This document shows, in pieces, positions 1 to 7,025 of a stretch of DNA of 11,366 bases. Numbering within the stretch: the stretch's first letter is position 1; each line of letters opens with the position of its first letter. The position numbers were made by a program, and so were the translations under genes. The stretch is from Bacteroidota bacterium (GTDB lineage Bacteria > Bacteroidota > Bacteroidia > Chitinophagales > Chitinophagaceae). The DNA lies in NCBI GenBank assembly GCA_023409675.1, contig JAEYRC010000371.1:1-11366 (forward strand). The letters run 5' to 3'. A model generated the notes under the pieces. The model did no database searches. It saw only the letters and a program-made list of their open reading frames with translations, and had not been told where the DNA came from.

Positions 1-188
1 ATCGGCCACTGATGATCGGAGCTGTCGGATGCTGGCTGCTGGCTATTGGGGTAGCATTTGCACCGGCACATTATCAGCCCGCGTTCTTGTCTGCCGCGGT
101 TTTGGTTGCCTGGATCATTCCGGGTTATTTATTGCGGCAACGATTTAAACAGGGGGAACAGGCTGAACTTCCTACGAAACTGGCATAA
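1..188 (+). CDS. C-terminal end of a small integral membrane protein (partial)
   Basis: Codons run open from base 3 to the TAA at 186-188, giving the last 61 residues of a protein whose start lies before the window. Two hydrophobic stretches are visible: residues about 3-20 (LMIGAVGCWLLAIGVAFAP) and about 28-44 (FLSAAVLVAWIIPGYLL). They are followed by a short basic/polar tail (RQRFKQGEQ), as expected for a membrane protein ending in the cytoplasm. The stop overlaps the next start by one base (TAATG), which implies translational coupling with the winged-helix regulator and a shared operon. I do not recognise the family. In Bacteroidota, small regulators of the following type are often paired with an uncharacterised membrane protein, which fits, but no function can be given. 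Confidence 0.7.
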   Translation, partial: RPLMIGAVGCWLLAIGVAFAPAHYQPAFLSAAVLVAWIIPGYLLRQRFKQGEQAELPTKLA

Positions 189-475
189 TGAATTTTAAAG
201 CACTTGATCCGATACTGCATTCACAACTTCGCCTGGCGGTGATGTCGTTACTCATTAGTGTGAGGGAGGCGGAGTTTACATTCATCAAAGACAAAACCAA
301 TGCCACTGCCGGGAACCTGAGCGTACAGGTGAACAAGCTAAGGGAGGTGGGCTATATTGAGGTGATCAAACAGTTTAAGGACAATTATCCGCAAACCATC
401 TGTAAAATAACGCCGAAAGGGATCAGCGCCTTTGAGCAATATGTGCATAACCTGAAATCATACCTGGGTACATAA
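188..475 (+). CDS. Winged-helix DNA-binding regulator (HTH_34 / MarR-like)
   Basis: This 95-residue cytoplasmic protein consists almost entirely of one winged-helix domain. An N-terminal helix (residues about 9-23, HSQLRLAVMSLLISV) is followed by the helix-turn-helix. The recognition helix is in TAGNLSVQVNKLREVGYI (about 40-57), and the wing is in IEVIKQFKDNYPQTICKITPKG (57-78, with the typical 'xxTxKG' close). A final helix (79-93) probably dimerises. Length and layout match the PF13601 'winged helix DNA-binding domain' group of ArsR/MarR-like repressors. The ATG overlaps the stop of the upstream membrane-protein gene (TAATG), so the two are probably co-translated. By analogy the regulator may control its own operon. 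The ligand and targets are unknown. Confidence 0.85.
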   Translation: MNFKALDPILHSQLRLAVMSLLISVREAEFTFIKDKTNATAGNLSVQVNKLREVGYIEVIKQFKDNYPQTICKITPKGISAFEQYVHNLKSYLGT

Positions 476-504
476 AAAAGGATCCCCGGGAGAACCCGGA
501 GATC
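474..504 (-). terminator. Intrinsic terminator for the minus-strand T9SS gene
   Basis: The arms GATCCCCGGG (481-490) and CCCGGAGATC (495-504) form a 10-bp stem with one mismatch and an AGAA loop. On the minus strand the hairpin is followed by CC and six T (complement of A474-479). This is a classical rho-independent layout for transcription arriving from the gene at 549-1964. Read from the plus strand the hairpin lacks a T-run, but it may still limit read-through from the convergent regulator gene. Confidence 0.7.
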
Positions 505-548
505 GGTGGTTTATTACCTCTGTTAAACCTAAATCCTTACCCTTAGTA

Positions 549-1964
549 CTATTCTTTAATCAATTTAACCGTCATCCTTTCCTTACTGTTTATAATAACT
601 TCCAACAGGTACAAACCTGGTGATAGAGATGAAGTTCCCTGAAGATGATACTGCTGTGTTCCTGCAGGAGCTTTAACGATCAAGCGGTTCACTTCTCTGC
701 CGCCCGCGTCACGCACTTTCATGGAAACAACGGCCGCATCATTGAGAGTCAATGTAACGCCGATATCATTCACCGCAGGATTTGGGGTAACACTAACCAT
801 TTTAACGGCGGGGGTATTATATACCCTGACCAGCAGCAGACGGCTTACCGCCACCGTGCCATTCTGGTCGATTTGTTTCAGGCGATAATAAAGATCTTTT
901 TTAAGGGCGAGGCGTTTGCCGGCATCATCTTCAAAACTATACCGGTTCTGGTTACCCGAAGTTCCGCTGTTGATCACCGAGCCTGCCTTTATCCATTCCA
1001 TACCATCAACACTTCTTTCTATATCAAAGCGGGCGCTGTTGGATTCGAAATTGGTAATCCAGCTCAGGTGTACCCGGCCATTGTGCTTATAATAGCCGTT
1101 AAAATCAATCAGACTTACCGGTATCATTGATGCTGAAGGAAATTTGAGCAGCACTTCTGCCGGCTCACTGCACAAAGCAGCAGCGCCATCATCACAAACC
1201 TGATAGGTGAACCGGGTTTCGTCTCCTGAAAATCCGGGCTTTGGTGAAAAGATAAAATTGCCATCGGGTTGAAGCGAAATAGTTCCGTCTGGTGATGGAG
1301 TAAAAATATAAGGATGAATTGATTCCTGATCAGGATCATAAGCATTGATCAACAGGTTGCCGCTGGCTATGCGGTTAGCCTTACCCGTTATCGTATCAGC
1401 CTTTGCAACCGGGGCCGAATTACAGCCGGAGGCATATACCGGATTGGCGGAAGCAAGCAGTTCATCGATCAGAATTCCCGCCGTACTGCCCGTACTGATA
1501 AATGAAAATTTTAGTCTGAATTTTCCGGTACTTACCGACCGGAACCCGAACGTTTTACGCACTATAGTGGTATCACTTCCGCTGAGCAGCATTTTTTCGA
1601 GTTGCAGTTGCTGCTGGTTATCGCTATCGGTTAGTGAAATTTCAAGCGTATGAACTCCTGCCGTGGCTGAAGATAAGCGGTAAGAAAAGGACAGATCCAG
1701 TTCTCCCCTGATATCCAGAACGGGGGTATAAAATACATTTTGTTTACTGCCCGGTACTGAGGCGAGCGAACCGTTGCCTTCTATCGGGATCAACTTTTGA
1801 TCCGTATTTAAAGTGAATCCATTGAACTCCCAGCAATTACTTTCAAGTGAAGCAAGCAGGTTTTGTAAGGGTTTATCCGGGCCACTGTTGAAGCTGGCGC
1901 TGGTTTGGCCGTAGCTGATGGATGAACTGATCAAAAATGCGATCAGGAAATTGATTGCTTTCAT
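549..1964 (-). CDS. Secreted cadherin-like/fibronectin-like protein with T9SS sorting tail
   Basis: A 471-residue exported protein. The ATG at 1964 was chosen over an upstream in-frame ATG because it places a signal peptide at the N-terminus (MKAINFLIAFLISSSISYGQ). Residues about 40-180 form a beta-rich region resembling bacterial 'anchor' jelly-roll modules. Residues about 183-275 resemble the bacterial cadherin-like Big_9 fold (start NSAPVAKADTITG, then YDPDQ, GTISLQPDGNFIFSPKPGFSG and FTYQVCD). Residues about 285-390 are a fibronectin-III-like module (VHLSWITNFESNSARFDIER, YYRLKQIDQNG). Residues about 393-471 are a type A T9SS C-terminal sorting domain (VTPNPAVNDI, DAGGREV, LSPGLYLLEV, VKLIKE). 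The protein should pass the inner membrane by Sec and the outer membrane by T9SS, ending cell-surface-attached or released. It has no recognisable enzymatic domain, so adhesion or binding is only a guess. It ends in TAG. Confidence 0.88.
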   Translation of the reverse strand: MKAINFLIAFLISSSISYGQTSASFNSGPDKPLQNLLASLESNCWEFNGFTLNTDQKLIPIEGNGSLASVPGSKQNVFYTPVLDIRGELDLSFSYRLSSATAGVHTLEISLTDSDNQQQLQLEKMLLSGSDTTIVRKTFGFRSVSTGKFRLKFSFISTGSTAGILIDELLASANPVYASGCNSAPVAKADTITGKANRIASGNLLINAYDPDQESIHPYIFTPSPDGTISLQPDGNFIFSPKPGFSGDETRFTYQVCDDGAAALCSEPAEVLLKFPSASMIPVSLIDFNGYYKHNGRVHLSWITNFESNSARFDIERSVDGMEWIKAGSVINSGTSGNQNRYSFEDDAGKRLALKKDLYYRLKQIDQNGTVAVSRLLLVRVYNTPAVKMVSVTPNPAVNDIGVTLTLNDAAVVSMKVRDAGGREVNRLIVKAPAGTQQYHLQGTSSLSPGLYLLEVIINSKERMTVKLIKE

Positions 1965-1978
1965 AATGTACGTTTCTG

Positions 1979-2011
1979 TTAAGGTAGCGTGCACAGCACC
2001 GGGCAATCAAA
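1979..2011 (-). promoter_or_regulatory. Candidate Bacteroidota-type promoter for the T9SS cargo gene
   Basis: On the minus strand, TTTG (2008-2011) is followed after 21 bases by TACCTTAA (1979-1986). Bacteroidota promoters typically show TTTG, a 19-21 base spacer and TAnnTTTG. Here the -33 box is exact and the -7 box matches four of its six fixed bases. The ATG lies about 15 bases downstream, so the leader would be very short. This is motif matching only. Confidence 0.35.
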
Positions 2012-2030
2012 GGAATGGATTGAAATCGTA

Positions 2031-2049
2031 CATCCTGTATGGCAGGATG
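2031..2049. repeat. Perfect 7-bp hairpin upstream of the T9SS gene
   Basis: CATCCTG (2031-2037) and CAGGATG (2043-2049) are perfect inverted repeats with a TATGG loop. They lie about 70 bases upstream of the minus-strand ATG at 1964 and just beyond the candidate promoter. The hairpin could be an operator or part of an upstream transcript. Nothing else in 2050-2220 resembles a gene; that stretch is AT-rich with no long open frame. Confidence 0.4.
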
Positions 2050-2227
2050 GGGTATTCCATTGCATTGGAGTAAAAAGAAAAATATTCTTAATTGGGAAAC
2101 TGGTACGGATTAATCAGAGGAGAATGGAACAACAAAGCTAATACCTGTTTTTTGAAAATGCAAGTCCGGTACATATTCCTTTCCATTTAAAAGCAAAAAT
2201 CTGCGCAAATCAGTTTCAATTAGCAGT

Positions 2228-2278
2228 ATCTGCGGGAAAGGCTGTTTAATAAAAATCTGCGCTAATCTGCTAAAAATC
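2228..2278. repeat. Left flank repeats of the 57-bp array
   Basis: Two words in this stretch recur to the right of the array. The 23-base word at 2228-2250 (ATCTGCGGGAAAGG, ending GTTTAAT) is identical to 2694-2716. The 20-base word at 2259-2278 (GCGCTAATCTGCTAAAAATC) is identical to 2668-2687. The order of the two words is swapped on the other side. Both are built from the 'AATCTGCG' theme that also closes each array unit, so they look like degenerate outer members of the same repeat family. Confidence 0.65.
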
Positions 2279-2289
2279 CGCGCATTATA

Positions 2290-2621
2290 CCCACGGTTAA
2301 AACCATGGGCTATTGAAATACATTTGTATTTAATCCGCGCCCTAAACCCACGGTTGAAACCGTGGGCTATTGAAATACATTTGATTTAATCTGCACCTTT
2401 ACCCACGGTTAAAACCGTGGGCTATTGAAATACATTTGTATTTAATCTGCGCCTTATACCCACGGTTAAAACCATGGGCTATTGAAATACATTTGTATTT
2501 AATCTGCACCTTTACCCACGGTTTAATCCATGGGCTATTGAAATACTTTTGTATTTAATCTGCGCCTTATACCCATGGTTGAAACCGTGGGCTATTGAAA
2601 TAGATTTGTATTTAATCTGCG
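2290..2621. repeat. Six tandem copies of a ~57-bp double-hairpin repeat
   Basis: Units begin at 2290, 2347, 2402, 2459, 2515 and 2572 (periods 55-57 bases). Each opens with a 20-base palindrome of the form CCCACGGTTGAAACCGTGGG and the linker GCTATTG. A second palindrome follows (AAATACATTTGTATTT, perfect in copies 1, 3 and 4), then an AATCTGCGCC-type spacer. Copies 2 and 3 have a perfect first hairpin; copies 1, 4 and 6 carry single C/T changes that give G-U pairs in one transcript strand. Copy 5 is more decayed, and copy 2 has lost two bases of the second palindrome. The array lies in a gap between two minus-strand transcription units and encodes no credible protein. It resembles REP/BIME-like palindromic repeats. 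Confidence 0.9.
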
Positions 2622-2667
2622 TTGATCCTAAAAATCTGCGGAAATCTGCGGGAACTGTATTTAATCC

Positions 2668-2716
2668 GCGCTAATCTGCTAAAAATCTGCGGAATCTGCG
2701 GGAAAGGCTGTTTAAT
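2668..2716. repeat. Right flank repeats of the 57-bp array
   Basis: 2668-2687 repeats the 20-base word found at 2259-2278, and 2694-2716 repeats the 23-base word found at 2228-2250. The words are in the opposite order to the left flank. Together with the left flank they bracket the six tandem units and mark the limits of the repeat cluster at roughly 2228-2716. Confidence 0.65.
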
Positions 2717-2740
2717 CCATTCAAATCGAGTTATAAAAGT

Positions 2741-2788
2741 AAAAAACCATTCCTATTGCCCTCGTTTTAAGGATAACAGGAATGGTTT
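2741..2788 (-). terminator. Strong terminator downstream of the SUMF1/oxidoreductase operon
   Basis: AAACCATTCCT (2744-2754) pairs perfectly with AGGAATGGTTT (2778-2788). A further inner stem (CCT 2760-2762 with AGG 2770-2772) lies below the loop. On the minus strand the hairpin runs into a T-rich tract (complement of 2735-2746, AAGTAAAAAA on plus). It lies about 85 bases past the TAA that ends the oxidoreductase frame. The plus-strand side (GGTTTATATTTTA) is also T-rich, so the element may work in both directions. Confidence 0.65.
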
Positions 2789-2873
2789 ATATTTTAGGTG
2801 CTGCCTGCCTGGTACTATCAGCTTCAGCTTAGCTTATTCCACTAGCCCGGCGTTATGAGTTGCGTGAAAACCT

Positions 2874-4202
2874 TTAAACATATTTGGTTTTCCCCGGAGT
2901 GGCTATGGCATACATGCCATTTGCATCAGGAGTGACCGGAGGCATCGCATCCCAGGCATATACTTTCGGCTGAAGGTCGATGCCTGAATCAATCGCTTTA
3001 TCCCATTCTATAACCTGACCACTATAGGTTGCCATGCGGCCGAGGATACTGGTCATTGTGCTTTTGGCGCCCATTTCGGTATCATCAAACGCATATTTGC
3101 CATTGGCAATGGCTTCGAAGAGTTCATCATGCTAGGTTTGATAGGGATTATTCTCTTTTTTCCGATCGAACTGATATATAGGATTACCGCGATGATCAAC
3201 AATGTTGGCGGCTCCGAAATGAATCCGGCCTTTGGTACCTACGATCAGTTCATCAACCTTACTCATGGTACCCGGTATATGCCGACACTGGCTGTTCAGC
3301 ACAGAACCATCGGCATAATGAAATTCAACATAGTGATGGTCGAAGATCTCGCCATGGTCTTTGCCCTTGCGGACTTCCCGTCCACCCATACCCTGGGCTT
3401 TAACCGGATAAGCGCCTTTGAACCAGTTGACCACATCAATATTGTGTATATGCTGCTCAGCGATATGATCCCCGCAGAGCCATACGAAATAATACCAATT
3501 GCGCATCTGGTATTCCATTTCAGTCTGACCGGCTTTGCGCGGGTTCACCCAAACACCATCATTATTCCACCAGGCCTGGGCCGAAGTAATGTCGCCAATC
3601 AGATCTTTACGTTTGTACAGTTCACGGTAAGAATTCTGATAATGACGCTGCAGCCCAACGACCACATTGAGTTTCTTCTGACGGGCAATCTCTGCGGCAG
3701 CCAGCACTTTTTGAATGCCGGCAGGATCGGTTGCGACCGGTTTTTCCATGAAAACATGTTTTCCCTGCTTCACCGCTTCTTCAAAATGCAGGGGCCGGAA
3801 GCCGGGAGGAGTGGTCAGGATCACCACATCAGCGAGAGGAATCGCTTTAAGGTAAGCATCAAAGCCATGAAAACGTCTTTCTTCCGGAACATCGATCCGG
3901 TCTTTAATCATCACCCCGTCTGTAGCATCTTCTGAATTGATGGCCTCGTAACAACGGTCGACCCGGTCTTTAAAGGCATCAGCCATAGCGACCAGCTTCA
4001 CGTTTTTGCGGGCCAGCAATGCCTGAATGGCTGCGCCTGTACCGCGGCCACCGCATCCGATCAGGGCGACCTTAATGGTGTCATCGGCGCCGGAATAATA
4101 ATTTGTTGCTCCGGCAACCAGTGGGGCAGCTATAATGCCGCCTGCCAGCATCGAAGAATGTTTAACAAACTCGCGGCGGCTGGATGGTTTAAACGTTTTC
4201 AT
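2874..4202 (-). pseudogene. Tat-exported Gfo/Idh/MocA oxidoreductase, interrupted by in-frame TAG
   Basis: The frame from ATG 4202 to TAA 2874 spans 442 residue positions, about the usual length for exported Gfo/Idh/MocA proteins. One amber codon (TAG, 3132-3134) sits at position 357. Seen: a Tat signal (SRREFVKHSSMLAGG, residues 8-22), a Rossmann nucleotide loop (GCGGRGTGA, 49-57), the EKP motif (153-155) and the catalytic region GDHIAEQHIHNIDVVNW (244-260). After the TAG the same frame continues for 85 residues without a gap (HDELFEAIANGKYAFDD, MGAKSTMTSILGRMATYSG), which is the normal C-terminus of this family. One base change, probably GAG or CAG to TAG, explains it. The family uses NAD(P)(H) on sugars or cyclitols; exported members are linked to keto-sugar chemistry and to GH109-type glycosidases. 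The protein would lose about a fifth of its length, so it is probably inactive unless the TAG is suppressed or an error. The gene lies 20 bases after the SUMF1 gene, in the same operon. Confidence 0.85.
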
Positions 4203-4222
4203 TGAACTTATAGTTAAGATGA

Positions 4223-5191
4223 TTATTTATTCAGGTATTTTTTAAAGAAGGCTTCCGCTTCCGCGGCGGTAGGCTGTTTTGCCGGACGAACCACCCGGAA
4301 ACCCACCGTGGACGCATCGGTGAGCCACCATTTGCTTTTTGGAATCTGCGGATCGCGCTTATTCCAGCTGGCCTCCGATTTTATCCGTGCAGCAGCCCTG
4401 AGCTCACTGGCCGTACTGGTATAACCACCACCCCTAACCGACTTTGGGTATTTGGAAACCGGTCCGTTAATGGGATCTTTCACACCATCCTTCAGTCCGG
4501 AATAATAGTTTTCATTATACTGATCCAGGGTCCATTCACTTACATTACCCAGCATATCGTACAAACCCCAGGCATTCGGTTTTTTCTGTCCGACCTTATG
4601 GTATTTATCATCGCTGTTGCCGGCATACCAGGCATAATGGCCCAGTTGCGCGGCATCATTGCCGAAAAAGTAGGCGCCTGTAGAGCCGGCCCTGCACGCA
4701 TATTCCCATTCCGCTTCCGTAGGCAGGCGATAGAAGATACCGGTTTTAGTGTACAACCATTTGCAATACATCAGGGCAGTAAGTTGCGACATGCTGTTCA
4801 CGGGATATCCGCCCTGCTTGCCCATGCCCCAGCTCAGGTCGACATACTGGGGGGTGGGTCGGGTAACGACATCCACCAGGGTATTCCGGCTAACGCTTTC
4901 ATCGTTGAGAAAGAGCAGAAATTCATCGTGGGTAACCTCATGAGTACCCATCCAGAAAGCGCTCACTGAAACGCGGCGTTTGGGCGCTTCATCGGGCTGA
5001 TGACCTTTTTGAGCAGGATCGCTGCCCATAATAAAGGTACCTGCCGGTATCGGAGCCATTCTGAATTTCACCGTTGAACCGGGAATTTGCTGCACATAGG
5101 GTTTGAAACCGGATGAACTGTTTTGTTGTGCGAACCCCACAGATGCCAGAAGCAGACAACAGGCTGCTAATCGAAATTGCTTTATAACCAT
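4223..5191 (-). CDS. Exported SUMF1/formylglycine-generating-enzyme-fold protein, catalytic Cys absent
   Basis: A 322-residue protein. I chose the ATG at 5191 rather than an in-frame TTG at 5209 because it opens directly into a signal sequence (MVIKQFRLAACCLLLASVGFAQ). Family marks in order: PAGTFIMGS (about 50-57), the EVTHDEFLLFLND helix, RLPTEAEWEYACRAG (155-169), GLYDMLGNVSEW (209-220), VRGGGYTS (252-259) and GFRVVR (297-302). This is the SUMF1 (FGE-sulfatase) domain. Genuine sulfatase-activating FGE carries two cysteines shortly after the RGG motif; here that segment reads RGGGYTSTASELRAAAR with none. The protein is therefore unlikely to make formylglycine and is more likely a binding or structural SUMF1-fold protein outside the cytoplasm. 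It is the first gene of a two-gene operon with the Gfo/Idh/MocA oxidoreductase 20 bases downstream, and it is divergent from the TIM-barrel isomerase gene. Confidence 0.88.
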   Translation of the reverse strand: MVIKQFRLAACCLLLASVGFAQQNSSSGFKPYVQQIPGSTVKFRMAPIPAGTFIMGSDPAQKGHQPDEAPKRRVSVSAFWMGTHEVTHDEFLLFLNDESVSRNTLVDVVTRPTPQYVDLSWGMGKQGGYPVNSMSQLTALMYCKWLYTKTGIFYRLPTEAEWEYACRAGSTGAYFFGNDAAQLGHYAWYAGNSDDKYHKVGQKKPNAWGLYDMLGNVSEWTLDQYNENYYSGLKDGVKDPINGPVSKYPKSVRGGGYTSTASELRAAARIKSEASWNKRDPQIPKSKWWLTDASTVGFRVVRPAKQPTAAEAEAFFKKYLNK

Positions 5192-5205
5192 AATTTTTGA
5201 GGATG

Positions 5206-5213
5206 ACAAGGTA
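5206..5213 (-). promoter_or_regulatory. Possible -7 element of the SUMF1/oxidoreductase operon
   Basis: The minus strand reads TACCTTGT at 5206-5213, about 15 bases before the ATG. This is the same box type and the same distance as the candidate upstream of the T9SS gene (TACCTTAA). No good TTTG -33 box is found at 19-21 bases; only a T-rich tract (complement of GAAAAA near 5231-5236) lies near the right distance. Weak evidence. Confidence 0.25.
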
Positions 5214-5313
5214 ACACATTTCGTGCGATTGAAAAACCGGCTTCCGCCGATTTCGCATGAATAAATTATCTATATTACCTGTTTTTAAGATTTTATAAAC
5301 TATTCATGTGGTA

Positions 5314-6246
5314 ATGAAAAGAAGAAAATTCATGCAGCAGGCTGCCCTGGCCGGAGCCTCCGTTTTTGCCGGTTCCGGTGCTTTAGCAGCAGATCAGTCC
5401 CCGGTTTTGGACAGCACTGCCGATAAACCCTTTAACCTGGATTATGCCATACACGATGGGATGTTTCGCAACCATGCGGGCAATAATTTCATAGACCAGA
5501 TCAAATACGCACATGAGCGCGGCTTCCGTTCCATAGAAGATAACGGCATGCGCGGCCGGGATGTGGAGCAGCAGAAAAAGATCGGGGACACCCTGGCGGC
5601 ATTAGGCATGCGGATGGGCGTGTTCGTAGCACACACCATCGACTGGAGCAAACCTTCCTTAACGCTGAACAATAAGGAGAAAGATGAGCAGTTTCTCCGC
5701 GAGATCACCGAATCGGTGGAAGTGGCCAAGCGCTGCAATGCCACCTGGATCACGGTGGTGCCGGGGGTGGTAACCAACAATCAGAACCTGCATTTCCAGA
5801 CTGCCCATGTAATTGAACTGTTGAAACGCGCCAGTGAGATACTGGAACCGCATAAGTTGGTGATGGTGTTGGAGCCGCTGAACTTCCGGGATCATCCCAA
5901 CCTTTTTCTTACCGATGTTCCGCAGGCTTATGTCATTTGTAAAGCGGTAGGAAGTCCTTCCTGTAAAATTCTGTACGACATTTATCATGCGCAGATACAG
6001 GTCGGCAATATCATTCCCTACATCGACCAGGCCTGGGACGAGACCCCTTATTTCCAGATCGGCGACAACCCCGGAAGAAAAGAACCCACTACCGGCGAGA
6101 TCAATTATTTGAATGTGTTCAAACATATTCATAAGAAAGGCTTTACCGGCATTTTAGGTATGGAGCATGGAAATGCGTTTCCGGGGAAGGAGGGTGAGCT
6201 GTCGCTGATTAAGGCGTATCGGGAGTCGGATAATTTTTTGAGGTAG
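5314..6246 (+). CDS. Tat-exported hydroxypyruvate-isomerase-like TIM-barrel protein
   Basis: A 310-residue protein of the xylose-isomerase-like TIM-barrel family (AP_endonuc_2 fold). I chose ATG 5314 over an in-frame GTG at 5308 because it gives a compact twin-arginine signal (MKRRKFMQQAALAGASVFAG). The barrel follows from about residue 40. The likely divalent-metal ligands of the Hyi type are all present: E187 (MVLEPLN), D222 (YDIYH), Q248 (FQIGDNPGR) and E284 (LGMEHGN). PTTGEINY (258-265) matches the typical hydroxypyruvate isomerase signature. Cytoplasmic Hyi converts hydroxypyruvate and tartronate semialdehyde; exported Bacteroidota homologues more likely isomerise or epimerise sugars or keto-sugars, and the substrate is unknown. 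It is transcribed divergently from the SUMF1/Gfo-Idh-MocA operon across a gap of about 120 bases, which suggests joint use in a periplasmic sugar pathway. It ends in TAG. Confidence 0.88.
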   Translation: MKRRKFMQQAALAGASVFAGSGALAADQSPVLDSTADKPFNLDYAIHDGMFRNHAGNNFIDQIKYAHERGFRSIEDNGMRGRDVEQQKKIGDTLAALGMRMGVFVAHTIDWSKPSLTLNNKEKDEQFLREITESVEVAKRCNATWITVVPGVVTNNQNLHFQTAHVIELLKRASEILEPHKLVMVLEPLNFRDHPNLFLTDVPQAYVICKAVGSPSCKILYDIYHAQIQVGNIIPYIDQAWDETPYFQIGDNPGRKEPTTGEINYLNVFKHIHKKGFTGILGMEHGNAFPGKEGELSLIKAYRESDNFLR

Positions 6247-6387
6247 GGGAAAGGTGGTTTTGATGGGAAGCTGTAAAAAGAATCAATATGAGTGGTGTTG
6301 CGCAAACTGATTGTTAGGGGTCATAGTAACAAAATCTTGAAAAGAGAAATGAACCTTTCTATAATGTAAGAAATCCAAATTAATACG

Positions 6388-7023
6388 ATGAATGTAAAAG
6401 CAGCTTACAATATTTGGGCAGACCAATATGACACGAACGAAAATAAAACAAGAGACCTTGAAGGAATTTCGCTAAGAAAAACATTGTTAGATATTCACTT
6501 TGACACTTGTCTTGAAATAGGATGTGGAACAGGAAAAAATACGGTATGGTTAATTTCCAAGACTAATAAAATTTTAGCGGTTGACCTTTCCGATGAAATG
6601 TTGACAAAAGCAAAAGCCAAAATTCAGTTGGACAAAGTTGAATTTATACAAGCAGATATAAATAGCGAATGGCGTTTTGCTAATAATAGATTATTCGATT
6701 TAGCAACGTTCAGTTTAGTTTTGGAACACATAGAGAATTTGGACGGCATTTTCGAAAAACTAAGCAAAGTTATAAACGACAACGGATATGTATATATAGG
6801 CGAGCTGCACCCATTCAAACAATATAATGGGACAAAGGCAAGATTCGAAACAGAAAACGGCTTACAAATAGTAACCTGTTTCAACCATAATATTTCTGAT
6901 TTTACAAATTCAGCAATAAAATATGGATTTGAACTTGTATCATTAGACGAATTTTTTGACAACAACAATAGAACTAATATTCCACGAATTTTGACATTGC
7001 TTTTGAAAAAGATAGACAAATAA
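6388..7023 (+). CDS. Class I SAM-dependent methyltransferase
   Basis: A 211-residue soluble protein with a Rossmann-like methyltransferase domain of the Methyltransf_11/25 type. Motif I is CLEIGCGTGKNT (residues 41-52). The acidic residue for the SAM ribose is D66 (ILAVDLSDEML). Motif II/III marks are FIQADIN (86-92) and LFDLATFSLVLEHI (102-115), followed by the usual LSKVINDNGYVYIGE strand (125-139). The N-terminal AYNIWADQYD (6-15) is typical of small-molecule methyltransferases. No substrate can be assigned. The gene stands alone: about 140 bases separate it from the upstream isomerase gene and a decayed fragment follows. Its DNA is clearly more AT-rich (many AAA, AAT, ATA and TTA codons) than the genes to its left, which suggests acquisition from elsewhere together with the neighbouring transposase region. 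Confidence 0.85.
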   Translation: MNVKAAYNIWADQYDTNENKTRDLEGISLRKTLLDIHFDTCLEIGCGTGKNTVWLISKTNKILAVDLSDEMLTKAKAKIQLDKVEFIQADINSEWRFANNRLFDLATFSLVLEHIENLDGIFEKLSKVINDNGYVYIGELHPFKQYNGTKARFETENGLQIVTCFNHNISDFTNSAIKYGFELVSLDEFFDNNNRTNIPRILTLLLKKIDK

Positions 7024-7025
7024 AA

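Noticed and set aside
645..1130. Plus-strand open frame of 161 residues
   Set aside because: It lies opposite the fibronectin-like and T9SS-tail part of the minus-strand gene and has no recognisable motif.
2290..2621. CRISPR array in the 57-bp repeats
   Set aside because: The whole unit repeats, including the supposed spacers (AAATACATTTGTATTT and the AATCTGCG stretch), so there are no variable spacers.
2622..2858. Plus-strand open frame of 78 residues
   Set aside because: It runs through the repeat flank and the terminator hairpin at 2741-2788, and its sequence is translated repeat words with no family resemblance.
3129..3935. Plus-strand open frame of 268 residues
   Set aside because: It lies entirely opposite the well-supported oxidoreductase gene and shows no domain; it is an antisense shadow.
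5659..6132. Minus-strand open frame of 157 residues
   Set aside because: It lies opposite the metal-site half of the TIM-barrel gene, which has full family signatures on the plus strand.
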